This document shows positions 47,906-57,016 of a stretch of 64,000 nt of DNA, piece by piece. The stretch is from Azoarcus sp. (GTDB lineage Bacteria > Pseudomonadota > Gammaproteobacteria > Burkholderiales > Rhodocyclaceae). Both the position numbers and the translations under genes were made by a program. Location: assembly GCA_020725025.1 (NCBI GenBank), contig DYFV01000021.1, positions 1-64,000 on the forward strand, read 5' to 3'. The notes beneath the pieces were generated by a model. The model was not told the DNA's origin and made no database searches. It worked only from the letters and a program-made list of their open reading frames with translations. Position 1 is the stretch's first letter. Every line of letters begins with the position of its first letter.

Positions 47906-48853
47906 CTACTTGAGGACGCCGGCCTCGCGGTAGTAGCGTTCCGCGCCCGGGTGCAGCGGCAGGGGCAGGCCCTTGGCCGCATCCTCGAGCACGATGCCGC
48001 GCGCTGCCGAGTGGGCCGCGACGAGCTGGTCGTGGTTCGCGAAGGTCGCCTTGGTCATGGCGTAGACCGCGTCGTCCGAGACGCCCTCGTGGGTGACCAG
48101 GATGTTGCGGATCCGTACCGTCGGGACGTCCTGCGCCTGGCCCTGGTAGGTGCTGGCGGGGATCGTGCCCGGCTGGTAGGCGGCATCGCCGATCTTGGCG
48201 ACCACGTCGGCCGGGATCGGGATCACCACGATCCGGATGGCGTTGGCGAGGTCGCGGATGGAGGCCACGCCCAGGCCGGCCGACTGCAGGGTGGCGTCGA
48301 GCTGGCGGTTCTTCATGAGCTCGACCGATTCCCCGAAGGGCAGGTACTCGACCTTGCCGAAGTCGGAGTAGGAGAGACCGGCGGCCTTCAGGATGGCGCG
48401 GGCGTTGAGCTCGGTGCCCGAGCGCGGCGCGCCCACCGAGATGCGCTTGCCCTTGAGGTCGGCGAGCGTCTTGATGCCGGAGTCGGCCGAGGCCACTAGC
48501 TGGATGTAGTTGGGGTAGATGCCGGCGAGTCCGCGCAGCTTGTCGAGTTTCTTCTTGAAGCCGGCTTCCTCGTCGCCGTTCCAGGCGGCGGAGACGGCAT
48601 CGCCGAGGGAGAAGGCCACTTCGCCGCGTCCGGCCTGCAGCAGGTTGAGGTTCTCGGCGCTCGCCTTGGTCGATTGCACCGAAACCTTGGCATTGGGCAG
48701 CGCCTGGCCGTAGATCTGCGAGAGCGCGACACCGAGCGGGTAGTAGACACCGCTGGTGCCGCCGGTGAGAACGTTCACGAACTGCTGCGCGGAGGCGGTG
48801 GCCGACACCCCCAGGGTGAGGGCGGCCAGGGCGAGGCTGCGGATCAACTTCAT
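47906..48853 (-). CDS. TAXI-family TRAP transporter solute-binding protein
   Basis: The 315-residue periplasmic protein has a signal peptide ending near VSATASAQQ, followed by the TAXI signature VNVLTGGTSGVYYPLGVALSQ. Later markers are SAENLNLLQAGRGEVAFSLGD, LKGKRISVGAPRSGTELNAR and FGESVELMKNRQLDAT. It captures the substrate for the fused permease encoded three bases downstream. A 145-base gap with a long hairpin separates it from the CoA-transferase gene. Confidence 0.93.
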   Translation of the reverse strand: MKLIRSLALAALTLGVSATASAQQFVNVLTGGTSGVYYPLGVALSQIYGQALPNAKVSVQSTKASAENLNLLQAGRGEVAFSLGDAVSAAWNGDEEAGFKKKLDKLRGLAGIYPNYIQLVASADSGIKTLADLKGKRISVGAPRSGTELNARAILKAAGLSYSDFGKVEYLPFGESVELMKNRQLDATLQSAGLGVASIRDLANAIRIVVIPIPADVVAKIGDAAYQPGTIPASTYQGQAQDVPTVRIRNILVTHEGVSDDAVYAMTKATFANHDQLVAAHSAARGIVLEDAAKGLPLPLHPGAERYYREAGVLK

Positions 48854-48971
48854 CTCGAGGTCTCCTTCAGTGTGAGCTGGTGCGACGCGTGGCGGCGGAT
48901 CTCAGGCCCGCCTGCCGAAAGGTGTACCGCAGAACTGTGCATCCAAGAAGCGGGCTCGCCCATCGGTGTTT

Positions 48972-49005
48972 CCCCTGATGCCGGTGTCACTACCGGCTTC
49001 AGGGG
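48972..49005 (-). terminator. Long hairpin at the end of the CoA-transferase gene
   Basis: CCCCTGA-T-GCCGGT and ACCGGC-T-TCAGGGG form a 13-pair stem with one T-T mismatch and a six-base loop. One arm contains the stop codon of the CoA-transferase gene. There is no T-run, so it may separate expression of the enzyme genes and the transporter genes by another mechanism. Confidence 0.45.
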
Positions 49006-50195
49006 ATTCCGATCACGTCTTGCTGCGCGAGCCTCGCCAGCTCGGATTCGGTGAGGCCGAGCTCGCGCCCGAGCACCGCGGCGGTGTGCGCGCCGAGCGC
49101 CGGTGGCGCGCGGCGGTAGGTCGGGGGTGTGGCCGACAGGCGTAGCGGGTTGGCGACCTGGGGCACGCCGCCCACGTCCTTCCGCATGCCCCGGTGACGG
49201 ATCTGCGGGTCGTCGAAGACGCGCTCGAGATCGTTGATCGGTCCGCCCGGCACCCCCGCTCCGTCGAGGGCGGCGGCCCATTCGTCGGTGGTGCGCATCA
49301 CCGTCGCCTGGCGCAGCAGCGGGATCAGCGTCTTGCGGTTCGCCACCCGCGCCGCGTTGGTGGCGAAGCGCGGGTCGGTCGCCCACTCGGGCCGCCCGGC
49401 GAGCCGGCAGAAGGCCGCCCATTGGTGGTCGTTGCCGACGGCGAGCACGATGTCGCCGTCGGCCGTGGGGAAGGCCTCGTAGGGCACGATGTCGGGATGG
49501 GCGTTGCCCATGCGCCGCGGCGTCTGGCCCGTGACGAGGTAGTTCATCGCCTGGTTCGCGAGACAGGCGACCTGCACGTCCAGGAGCGCCAGATCGATGT
49601 GCTGGCCCTCGCCGGTACGATCCCGGTGAGCCAGGGCGGCGAGGATCCCCACCGTGGCGTAGAGGCCGGTGAGCACGTCGGTGAGCGCCACACCCACCTT
49701 CTGCGGTGGCCCGTCCGGATCCCCCGTGATGCTCATCAGTCCGCCCATCGCCTGCAACAGGAAGTCGTAGCCCGGCCGCTGGGCGTAGGGGCCATCCTGG
49801 CCGAAGCCGGTGATCGAGCAATAGACGAGGCGCGGGTTGGCCGCCCGCAGGCTCACCGCGTCGAGCCCGTACCGGGCGAGCGCGCCCACCTTGTAGTTCT
49901 CGATCACGACGTCGGCCCGGGCCGCTAGCCGGCGCACCAGCCCCTGGCCCTCCGGGCGCGTGATGTCGATCGCCACCGACTCCTTGTTGCGGTTGGCGGC
50001 GAGGAAGTAGGCTGTCTCGTGGCCGTGTCCGGTGTCGAACCACGGCGGGCCCCAGCTGCGGGTGTCGTCGCCGGTTCCGGGGCGCTCGATCTTGATCACC
50101 TCGGCGCCCAGGTCGGCAAGCAGCTGGCTCGCCCACGGCCCGGCCAGCACCCGCGACAGGTCGAGGATCTTGAGGTGGGCGAGGGCGTCGCTCAT
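48999..50195 (-). CDS. Class III CoA-transferase (CaiB/BaiF family)
   Basis: The 398 residues include LKILDLSRVLAGPWASQLLADLGAEVIKIE, ADVVIENYKVGALARYGLD, FLLQAMGGLMSITGDPDG and the catalytic-aspartate region HIDLALLDVQVACLANQAM. Such enzymes transfer CoA between carboxylic acids through mixed anhydride and thioester intermediates. It lies four bases after a glutaryl-CoA dehydrogenase gene, an arrangement that in other organisms marks succinyl-CoA:glutarate CoA-transferase. The specificity is inferred. Confidence 0.9.
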   Translation of the reverse strand: MSDALAHLKILDLSRVLAGPWASQLLADLGAEVIKIERPGTGDDTRSWGPPWFDTGHGHETAYFLAANRNKESVAIDITRPEGQGLVRRLAARADVVIENYKVGALARYGLDAVSLRAANPRLVYCSITGFGQDGPYAQRPGYDFLLQAMGGLMSITGDPDGPPQKVGVALTDVLTGLYATVGILAALAHRDRTGEGQHIDLALLDVQVACLANQAMNYLVTGQTPRRMGNAHPDIVPYEAFPTADGDIVLAVGNDHQWAAFCRLAGRPEWATDPRFATNAARVANRKTLIPLLRQATVMRTTDEWAAALDGAGVPGGPINDLERVFDDPQIRHRGMRKDVGGVPQVANPLRLSATPPTYRRAPPALGAHTAAVLGRELGLTESELARLAQQDVIGIP

Positions 50196-50199
50196 TGTG

Positions 50200-51390
50200 T
50201 CAGCAGAAGGCCTGAATGCCGGTCTGGGCGCGGCCCAGGATCAGCGCGTGGATGTCGTGGGTGCCCTCGTAGGTGTTCACCCCCTCCAGGTTCACCAGGT
50301 GGCGGGCCACTCCGAACTCGTCGGAGATGCCGTTGCCGCCCAGCATGTCGCGGGCGAGCCGCGCCACCTCCAGGGCCTTGCCGCAGGAGTTGCGCTTCAT
50401 GATGGAGGTGATCTCCACCGCCGCCGTGCCTTCGTCCTTCATCCGGCCCAGCCGCAGGCAGCCCTGCAGCGCGAGGGTGATCTCGGTCTGCATGTCGGCG
50501 AGCTTCTTCTGGACGAGCTGGTTGGCGGCGAGCGGACGGCCGAACTGCTTGCGTTCCAGCACGTAGCGGCGCGCGGTGTGCCAGCAGAACTCCGCCGCCC
50601 CGAGTGCGCCCCAGCCGATGCCGTAGCGCGCCGAGTCGAGGCAGGTGAAGGGGCCCGCGAGGCCGCGCACCTCGGGAAAGGCATTCTCTTCCGGGCAGAA
50701 CACCTCGTCCATCACGATCTCGCCGGTGACCGAAGTGCGCAGGCCCACCTTGCCGTGGATGGCCGGCGCGGTGAGGCCGGGCCAGCCCTTCTCCAGCACG
50801 AAGCCGCGGATGCGGTCGCGCCCGTCCTCCTCGAGCTTGGCCCACACCACGAAGACGTCGGCGATCGGCGAGTTGGTGATCCACGTCTTGCTGCCCGTGA
50901 GCACGAAGCCGCCGTCGACCCGCTTCGCCCGGCTGCGCATGGAGGCGGGATCCGAGCCCGCGTCCGGCTCGGTGAGCCCGAAGCAGCCCACGAGCTCGCC
51001 CTTCGCCAGCCGCGGCAGGTACTTGCGGCGCACCGCCTGGGCGGCGAAGGTGTGGATCGGCAGCATCACCAGGGAGGACTGCACGCTCATCATTGAGCGA
51101 TAGCCCGAGTCGACCCGCTCGATCTCCCGCGCGATGAGACCGTAGCTCACGTAGTTGAGGCCGGCGCCGCCATACGCTTCGGGGATGGTGGCGCCGAGCA
51201 GGCCCAGCGCGCCCATTTCCTCGAAGATCGTCCGGTCGGTGAGCTCATGCCGGAAGGCGTCGGTGACGCGCGGCATGAGCTTGTCCTGAGCATAGGCGCG
51301 CGCGGTGTCGGCCACCATGCGCTCCTCGTCGGAGAGCTGCCGCTCGAGCAGCAGCGGGTCGTTCCAGTGGAAGGCGGTTTCGGCGCTCAT
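50200..51390 (-). CDS. gcdH: Glutaryl-CoA dehydrogenase
   Basis: This 396-residue FAD enzyme oxidises and decarboxylates glutaryl-CoA to crotonyl-CoA. Markers are [18 protein letters not shown], the substrate-binding [39 protein letters not shown] and the catalytic Glu region [20 protein letters not shown]. The SVQSSLVM and YEGTHDIH forms are those of GcdH rather than of general acyl-CoA dehydrogenases. It forms an operon with the CoA-transferase; the TRAP genes follow. Confidence 0.93.
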   Translation of the reverse strand: MSAETAFHWNDPLLLERQLSDEERMVADTARAYAQDKLMPRVTDAFRHELTDRTIFEEMGALGLLGATIPEAYGGAGLNYVSYGLIAREIERVDSGYRSMMSVQSSLVMLPIHTFAAQAVRRKYLPRLAKGELVGCFGLTEPDAGSDPASMRSRAKRVDGGFVLTGSKTWITNSPIADVFVVWAKLEEDGRDRIRGFVLEKGWPGLTAPAIHGKVGLRTSVTGEIVMDEVFCPEENAFPEVRGLAGPFTCLDSARYGIGWGALGAAEFCWHTARRYVLERKQFGRPLAANQLVQKKLADMQTEITLALQGCLRLGRMKDEGTAAVEITSIMKRNSCGKALEVARLARDMLGGNGISDEFGVARHLVNLEGVNTYEGTHDIHALILGRAQTGIQAFC

Positions 51391-51526
51391 CTCGGCTCCT
51401 CGATCGATCTCCGGGCAATTCAGCGGAACGCGGTCACCCTGGCATGCTGCGAAGCGGCGGGCGGCCGCGTGACATGGGCCGCGCGGAACGGCACAATCGG
51501 CGGCTCTCCCGGCGATCCGAGGTGTC

Positions 51527-52003
51527 ATGCCAATGCGCTACTGGCTCATGAAGTCCGAACCGGACGACTGCTCCATCGACGATCTCGCGGCGATGCCGAA
51601 CCAGACCGTGGCGTGGTACGGCGTGCGCAACTACCAGGCACGCAACCTCATGCGCGACCAGATGAAGGTGGGCGACCTGGCCTTCTTCTACCACTCCAGT
51701 TGCCCGGAGCCCGGCATCGCCGGCATCGCGCGCATCGCGAGCGATGCCTACCCGGACGCTACCCAGTTCGACCCCCAAAGCCGCTTCCACGATCCCAGGT
51801 CGCGTCCGGAGGAGCCGCGCTGGCTCAACGTGGACGTCCAGCTCGTGCAAAAGACGCGCCTGGTGTCCCTGGCCGAGTTGCGCGCCGCGCCGGAACTCGC
51901 CAACATGCGCGTCCTCGCCCGCGGCAACCGGCTCTCCATCACGCCGGTCGATCCCGCCGAATGGGCCTTCATCACCCGTGAACTGATGCATCTGCCGGCA
52001 TGA
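51527..52003 (+). CDS. EVE-domain protein
   Basis: The 158-residue cytoplasmic protein is a complete EVE domain: [57 protein letters not shown] and a C-terminal [21 protein letters not shown] domains bind modified bases in nucleic acids. A second ATG two codons in is an alternative start. Its stop overlaps the start of the TauE-like gene. Confidence 0.9.
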   Translation: MPMRYWLMKSEPDDCSIDDLAAMPNQTVAWYGVRNYQARNLMRDQMKVGDLAFFYHSSCPEPGIAGIARIASDAYPDATQFDPQSRFHDPRSRPEEPRWLNVDVQLVQKTRLVSLAELRAAPELANMRVLARGNRLSITPVDPAEWAFITRELMHLPA

Positions 52004-52806
52004 CTTTCGACATTTGGTGGCTCTCCTATCTGGTGCTCGGCGCCTTCGTGGGCTTCTTCGCGGGCCTCCTCGGCGTAGGGGGCGGCGGCATCATGGTGCC
52101 GGTGCTCACCAGTCTCTTCGTGGCCCAGGGCTTCCCCAAGGAGAGCGTGGTGCATCTCGCGCTCGGCACCTCCATGGCCGCGATCGTGCTCACGTCCTTC
52201 GCGAGCCTGCGTGCCCACCATCGGCACGGGGCGGTCCGCTGGGACGTGGTGCGCCACATCACGCCGGGCATCCTGCTGGGGACCTTCGCCGCCACCTTCA
52301 TCGCCTCGCGGGTGCCCTCCAAGCCCCTGGCGATCTTCTTCGCCTGCTTCATGGCCTACGTGTCGCTGCAGATGCTGGCCAACATCAAGCCCAAGCCCTC
52401 GCGGGCGCTGCCCGGCCCGCTGGGCATGAGCGCGGTGGGCATGGGCATCGGCGGGGTGTCGGCGCTGGTGGCGATCGGTGGCGGCTCCCTCTCGGTGCCC
52501 TTCATGACCTGGTGCAACGTCAAGGTGCACAACGCCATCGGCACCTCGGCGGCGATCGGCCTCCCGATCGCGCTGGCCGGTACCGTCGGCTACCTGGTCA
52601 ACGGCTGGGGCGCAGGCGGCATGCCCCCACTCTCGCTCGGTTTCGTCTACCTGCCGGCGCTGGTGCTGGTGTCCGTGGTGAGCATGTACATGGCGCCCAC
52701 GGGCGCGAAGCTCGCCCACCGCCTGCCCGTGGCCACCCTCAAGAAGATCTTCGCCGGCGTGCTTCTGGCCCTGTGCGCCAAGATGCTGCACGCACTCTTC
52801 TTCTGA
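52000..52806 (+). CDS. TauE/SafE-family permease
   Basis: This 268-residue inner-membrane protein has about eight hydrophobic helices. Family markers are FVGFFAGLLGVGGGGIMVPVL, HLALGTSMAAIVLTSFASLRAHHR and the repeat GIGGVSALVAIGGGSLSVPFM. TauE/SafE proteins export sulfite, sulfoacetate or related organic anions. It overlaps the EVE gene and precedes the ergothioneine genes; the substrate is not known. Confidence 0.9.
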   Translation: MTFDIWWLSYLVLGAFVGFFAGLLGVGGGGIMVPVLTSLFVAQGFPKESVVHLALGTSMAAIVLTSFASLRAHHRHGAVRWDVVRHITPGILLGTFAATFIASRVPSKPLAIFFACFMAYVSLQMLANIKPKPSRALPGPLGMSAVGMGIGGVSALVAIGGGSLSVPFMTWCNVKVHNAIGTSAAIGLPIALAGTVGYLVNGWGAGGMPPLSLGFVYLPALVLVSVVSMYMAPTGAKLAHRLPVATLKKIFAGVLLALCAKMLHALFF

Positions 52807-52883
52807 CGCGCCCGTCCGTGCCCGCCTTGACCGCGGGCAGAGGATTTGCTTTCCTGCCAATGTAGCGACGAGCGGGGAAGGCC

Positions 52884-54185
52884 ATGGACAGAGCGGAGGA
52901 CTACCCGGCGTTGCCGGGGTTGGACGAGGACGCACCCCGCGACGAGTGGGCCGCGGCCTATCAGCGGATCCGTGCCGACACCGAGGCGCTCGCGGCCCCC
53001 CTCGCGATCGAGGACTACGTGATCCAGGCGGCCGACGAGGCGAGCCCGGCCAAGTGGCACCTCGCCCATGTCAGCTGGTACTTCGAGACCTTCGTCCTGC
53101 GCGAGTACCTGCCCGGCTACACCGAGTTCGATCCGGCCTATCGGGTGCTCTTCAACTCCTACTACGAGCAGGTCGGCGCCTACCATCCGCGCCCGGCGCG
53201 GGGTTTCCTGGCCCGCCCCACGGTGGCCGACGTTTACCACTACCGCGCCCACGTGGACGGCCACATGCTCGCGCTGCTCGCCGAGCGGCGCGACCGGCCG
53301 TGGCCCGAGATCCTGGAGCGGATCGCGATCGGGCTGAACCACGAGCAGCAGCACCAGGAGCTGCTCCTCACCGACATCAAGCGCAACTTCGCCGCCAATC
53401 CGCTGCGCCCGGCCTACCGCAGCAACCTGCCGATGCCGCCTTCCGGCAAGCGGGCGCCTGTCGACTGGCAGGAGTTCCCGGGCGGGCTGGTGGAGATCGG
53501 GCACGCCGGGGGCAGCTTCGCCTACGACAACGAGCGGCCGCGCCACCGCGTGTGGCTCGACCCGTTCCGACTGGCCTCGCGTCCGGTCACCAACGGCGAG
53601 TACCTGGCCTTCATGGAATCGGGCGGTTACGCCAGTCCGGCGCTGTGGCTCTCCGACGGATGGGCGCGGGTCCGCCAGGAGGGCTGGTCCGGCCCGCTCT
53701 ACTGGGAGCGGATCGAGGGCATCTGGTGGCAGTTCACCCTCGCGGGCATGCGACCGCTCGACCCCGACGCCCCGGTCGCCCACGTGAGCTACTACGAGGC
53801 CGACGCCTATGCCCGCTGGGCGGGGCGGCGGCTGCCTACCGAGGCGGAATGGGAGGTGGCGGCCGCGGACGAGCCCATCGTCGGAAACCTGCGCGAGGGC
53901 GGCTATCTGCAACCGATCGCGGCGCGGCCCGGCGACGGGCTGCGCCAGCTCTACGGGGATGTCTGGGAGCACACCGCCTCGGCCTATCTGCCGTACCCCG
54001 GCTTCAGTCCCCCGCCGGGCGCGCTCGGCGAGTACAACGGCAAATTCATGTGCGGCCAGATGGTCCTGCGGGGCGGCTCATGCGTCACGCCGCCCGGCCA
54101 TCTGCGCGCCACCTACCGCAACTTCTTCTATCCTCACGAACGCTGGCAGTTCCAGGGCCTGCGCCTCGCGGAGGACGGAGAATGA
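52884..54185 (+). CDS. egtB: Ergothioneine biosynthesis sulfoxide synthase EgtB
   Basis: The 433-residue mononuclear iron enzyme joins hercynine with a thiol (cysteine or gamma-glutamylcysteine) using oxygen. The DinB-like N-terminal domain carries the iron ligands in KWHLAHVSWYFETFVL and NHEQQHQELLL. The C-terminal formylglycine-enzyme-like domain has FRLASRPVTNGEYLAFMESGGY, SYYEADAYARWAGRRLPTEAEWE and CGQMVLRGGSCVTPPGHLRATYRNFF. It is coupled to egtD. No egtA or egtC is nearby, so cysteine is the likelier thiol donor, an inference. Confidence 0.94.
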   Translation: MDRAEDYPALPGLDEDAPRDEWAAAYQRIRADTEALAAPLAIEDYVIQAADEASPAKWHLAHVSWYFETFVLREYLPGYTEFDPAYRVLFNSYYEQVGAYHPRPARGFLARPTVADVYHYRAHVDGHMLALLAERRDRPWPEILERIAIGLNHEQQHQELLLTDIKRNFAANPLRPAYRSNLPMPPSGKRAPVDWQEFPGGLVEIGHAGGSFAYDNERPRHRVWLDPFRLASRPVTNGEYLAFMESGGYASPALWLSDGWARVRQEGWSGPLYWERIEGIWWQFTLAGMRPLDPDAPVAHVSYYEADAYARWAGRRLPTEAEWEVAAADEPIVGNLREGGYLQPIAARPGDGLRQLYGDVWEHTASAYLPYPGFSPPPGALGEYNGKFMCGQMVLRGGSCVTPPGHLRATYRNFFYPHERWQFQGLRLAEDGE

Positions 54186-55153
54186 ACGGGGCGCCGGCGA
54201 ATCTGCACATCCACGACCTGCGTCCGCCCCCGGCGGACTTCCGCGCCGCGGTGATCGAGGGCCTGGGGCAGCGGCCGCGCCGGCTCTCCCCCAAGTTCTT
54301 CTACGACGCCCAGGGCTCGGCGCTCTTCGACGAGATCACCCGTCTGCCGGAGTACTACCCGACCCGCACCGAGATCGGCATCCTGCGCCGCCATGCGGCC
54401 GAGATGGCGGCGCTCGTCGGACGCGACACGCTCCTCATCGAGCTCGGCAGCGGCAGCGACGTGAAGGTCCGGCTGCTGCTCGACGCGCTGCATCCTCGGG
54501 CCTACCTGCCCATCGACATCTCCCACGAGCACCTGGCGCGCTCGGCCGGGGCGATCGCGGCCGACTATCCGGCGCTTGCGGTGCACGCCCTGTGCGCCGA
54601 CTACACGCGGCGCTTCGAGCTGCCCGAAGCGGTGAGCGGTTTCCCGAGGGCCGCCTTCTTTCCCGGCTCGAGCATCGGAAATTTCGAGCCGGCCCAGGCC
54701 AGGCGGCTGCTCGCCGCGGTCGGCGCGCTGCTCGGGCGGGGCGGGCGGATGCTGATCGGAGTCGATCTCAAGAAGGATCCGGCGCTCCTGGACGCAGCCT
54801 ACAACGACAGCCGGGGGGTGACGGCGCGCTTCAACCGCAACCTGCTCCATCGCATGCGGCGCGAGCTCGATGCCGCGGTCGATCCCGCCGGCTTCCACCA
54901 CCACGCCTTCTACAACTCGGTGGAGGGGCGCATCGAGATGCACCTCGTCGCGATGCGGGATCAGGTGATCGGCGTCGACGGCACCCGCTTTCCGTTCGCC
55001 GCCGGCGACGGCATCCACACCGAGAACTCCTACAAGTTCAACGTCGAGGAGTTCGGCGAGCTCGCCCGGGCGGCGGGCTTCGAGACGCTGCGGGTGTGGC
55101 AGGATGAAGCGGAGCTCTTCAGCGTGCACGCCCTCGCCTTCGACGGCGCGTGA
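54182..55153 (+). CDS. egtD: L-histidine N-alpha-methyltransferase EgtD
   Basis: This 323-residue enzyme trimethylates histidine to hercynine with three S-adenosylmethionine. Markers are LSPKFFYDAQGSALFDEIT, EYYPTRTEIGIL, IELGSGSDVKVRLLLDAL, PIDISHEHL, FFPGSSIGNFEP and the substrate-site region IGVDLKKDP...AYNDSRGVTARFNRN. The ATG overlaps the egtB stop. EgtB and EgtD together with a C-S lyase from elsewhere would make ergothioneine. Confidence 0.95.
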   Translation: MNGAPANLHIHDLRPPPADFRAAVIEGLGQRPRRLSPKFFYDAQGSALFDEITRLPEYYPTRTEIGILRRHAAEMAALVGRDTLLIELGSGSDVKVRLLLDALHPRAYLPIDISHEHLARSAGAIAADYPALAVHALCADYTRRFELPEAVSGFPRAAFFPGSSIGNFEPAQARRLLAAVGALLGRGGRMLIGVDLKKDPALLDAAYNDSRGVTARFNRNLLHRMRRELDAAVDPAGFHHHAFYNSVEGRIEMHLVAMRDQVIGVDGTRFPFAAGDGIHTENSYKFNVEEFGELARAAGFETLRVWQDEAELFSVHALAFDGA

Positions 55154-55173
55154 GCCGCGACGTCGGGCGGCGC

Positions 55174-56112
55174 CTATTGGCCCTGCGGGGAGAGGCCCTC
55201 CATCAGCGCGGCGAGATTGCTGCGCATGAGCGCCACGTAGGTGGGAGCCTCTCCATCTGCGGACGAGAGGGCATCGGAGAACAGCGTGCCGCCCAGACGT
55301 GCCCCGCCTTCCTTGCGGATGCGCTCCACGAGTCGCGGGTCGCTCACGTTCTCGACGAAGACGACCGGCACCCTCTCCTTGCGCAGCTGACGGATGAGCT
55401 GGGCGATGCCGGCGGCCGAGGGCTGGGACTCGTTGCTCACACCGGCGGCGGCGAGGAAATGCACGCCGTAGGCACGTCCGAAGTAGGCGAAGGCGTCGTG
55501 GGAGGTGACCACCCTGCGCCGCTCGGCCGGTACCTTCGCGAGTGCGGCCCGGATTTCGGCGTCGAGCGCCTGGAGCTCGGCAGTGTAGCGCTCGGCATTG
55601 GCGCGATAGACGGCCGCGCCTTCGGGGTCGGCTGCAGCGAGGGCGGCGCCGATGTTAGCGACGTAGCGCACGACGTTTGCGACGTCTTGCCAGGCGTGGG
55701 GATCGACCGCGCCGTGGTCGTGGCCGTGTCCGTGCTCATGCTCGTGGCCGTGCCCGTGCTCGCCGGAGAGCGGCTCGACGCCCTTGCTCGCCACCACCAG
55801 AGTGCCGCGGAAGCCGGCCGAGCGGGCCAGCCGCTCCATCCAGGCGTCGAAGCCGAGACCGTTCATCACCACGAGCCGGGCCCGGCCCAGCAGTCGCGAA
55901 TCGGACGGGCGCGCCTGGTAAGCGTGGGCGTCCTCGTCGGGGCCGATGAGGGTGGTAACGCGCACCCGGTCTCCCCCTACCTGCCGGACGAGGTCGCCGA
56001 GGATGCTGAAGCTCGCCACCACCTCCACCGGCGCTGCCGCACGCAGAGGCGCGGAGGCGAGCGCGAGGAGCAGCGCGAGGACGGCGAGGGCGAAGTTGCG
56101 ATAGGGGAGCAT
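55174..56112 (-). CDS. znuA: Zinc ABC transporter substrate-binding protein ZnuA
   Basis: The 312-residue periplasmic protein has a signal peptide ending near SAPLRAAAPV. Its central His-rich loop (GEHGHGHEHEHGHGHDHG, about 125-143) is typical of ZnuA. Ligand regions are PDEDAHAYQARPSD, VDPHAWQDVANV, VTSHDAFAYFGRAYG and the late FVENVSDPRLVERI. It captures zinc for ZnuB/ZnuC. Last gene of the leftward zinc operon, 37 bases after znuB, converging with egtD. Confidence 0.94.
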   Translation of the reverse strand: MLPYRNFALAVLALLLALASAPLRAAAPVEVVASFSILGDLVRQVGGDRVRVTTLIGPDEDAHAYQARPSDSRLLGRARLVVMNGLGFDAWMERLARSAGFRGTLVVASKGVEPLSGEHGHGHEHEHGHGHDHGAVDPHAWQDVANVVRYVANIGAALAAADPEGAAVYRANAERYTAELQALDAEIRAALAKVPAERRRVVTSHDAFAYFGRAYGVHFLAAAGVSNESQPSAAGIAQLIRQLRKERVPVVFVENVSDPRLVERIRKEGGARLGGTLFSDALSSADGEAPTYVALMRSNLAALMEGLSPQGQ

Positions 56113-56149
56113 CGATCGGTCTTCCTGTTCGTTGATGTTGTTCGGGAAA

Positions 56150-57016
56150 TCAGGCCTCGAGGTGCGGTCGTGGATCGAGCCGCGGACCGAGCAGACCGCC
56201 GGGCGCGAACGCGAGGGAGAGCACGTAGACGACGCCGATCACCAGGATGATGGCCGGTCCTGCCGGCACGTCGGCGTGGAAGGAGACGAGCAGGCCCGCG
56301 AGCCCGCTCGAGAAGGCGATGGCCGCGGCGAGCGCCAGCATGGCGGACAGCGTGCGCGCCCATAGCCGCGCAGCCGCCGCAGGCAGGATCATGATGCCCA
56401 CCGCCATCAGCGTGCCCAGCGCGTGGAAGCCGCTCACCAGGTTCAGCACCACCAGCGCCAGGAAGCCGTAGTGCGCCACCGGCGACAGGCGGCTCACGCC
56501 GCGCAGGAAGGCCGGATCGAAGCATTCCAGCACCAGCGGGCGGAAGAGCAGCGCCAGCCCCACGAGGGAGACGCTGGCGATGCTCGCGATCAGGAGCAGC
56601 GAGCCGTCGTCGAGCGCCAGCACCGAGCCGAACAGCACGTGCAGCAGGTCGAGGTTCCTGCCGCGCAGGGACACGATCATCACGCCGGCGGCGAGCGAAA
56701 GCAGGTAGAAGGCGGCGAGGCTCGCGTCCTCCCGCAGGATGGAGGCGCGTGCCACGAGGCCCGCGCCAAGCGCCACCACCAGGCCGGCAACGATGCCGCC
56801 CACGGTCATGGCGCCCAGCGACAGACCGAAGGCGAGGTAGCCCAGCGCCGCGCCGGGCAGGATGGCATGCCCCATGGCGTCGCCCATGAGGCTCATGCGA
56901 CGCAGCATCAGGAACACGCCGACCGGGGTCGCGCCGAGCGAAAGCGCCAGCGCGCCGGCGAGTGCGCGGCGCATGAACTCGAACTCCAGGAAGGGCGAGA
57001 CGAGCGCGTCGATCAC
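56150..57016 (-). CDS. znuB: Zinc ABC transporter permease ZnuB
   Basis: From a GTG overlapping the znuC stop (ATGTGA) the product has 288 residues with about eight hydrophobic helices. The ABC-3 family markers are FEFMRRALAGALALSLGATPVGVFLMLRR, SLMGDAMGHAILPGAALGY and a cytoplasmic GVSRLSPVAHY. It forms the membrane channel of the ZnuABC zinc importer. Confidence 0.93.
   Translation of the reverse strand: MIDALVSPFLEFEFMRRALAGALALSLGATPVGVFLMLRRMSLMGDAMGHAILPGAALGYLAFGLSLGAMTVGGIVAGLVVALGAGLVARASILREDASLAAFYLLSLAAGVMIVSLRGRNLDLLHVLFGSVLALDDGSLLLIASIASVSLVGLALLFRPLVLECFDPAFLRGVSRLSPVAHYGFLALVVLNLVSGFHALGTLMAVGIMILPAAAARLWARTLSAMLALAAAIAFSSGLAGLLVSFHADVPAGPAIILVIGVVYVLSLAFAPGGLLGPRLDPRPHLEA

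Noticed and set aside
46547-48499. Long rightward frame opposite the TRAP genes
   Set aside because: Composition-driven antisense frame; the leftward TRAP permease and TAXI protein are clear.
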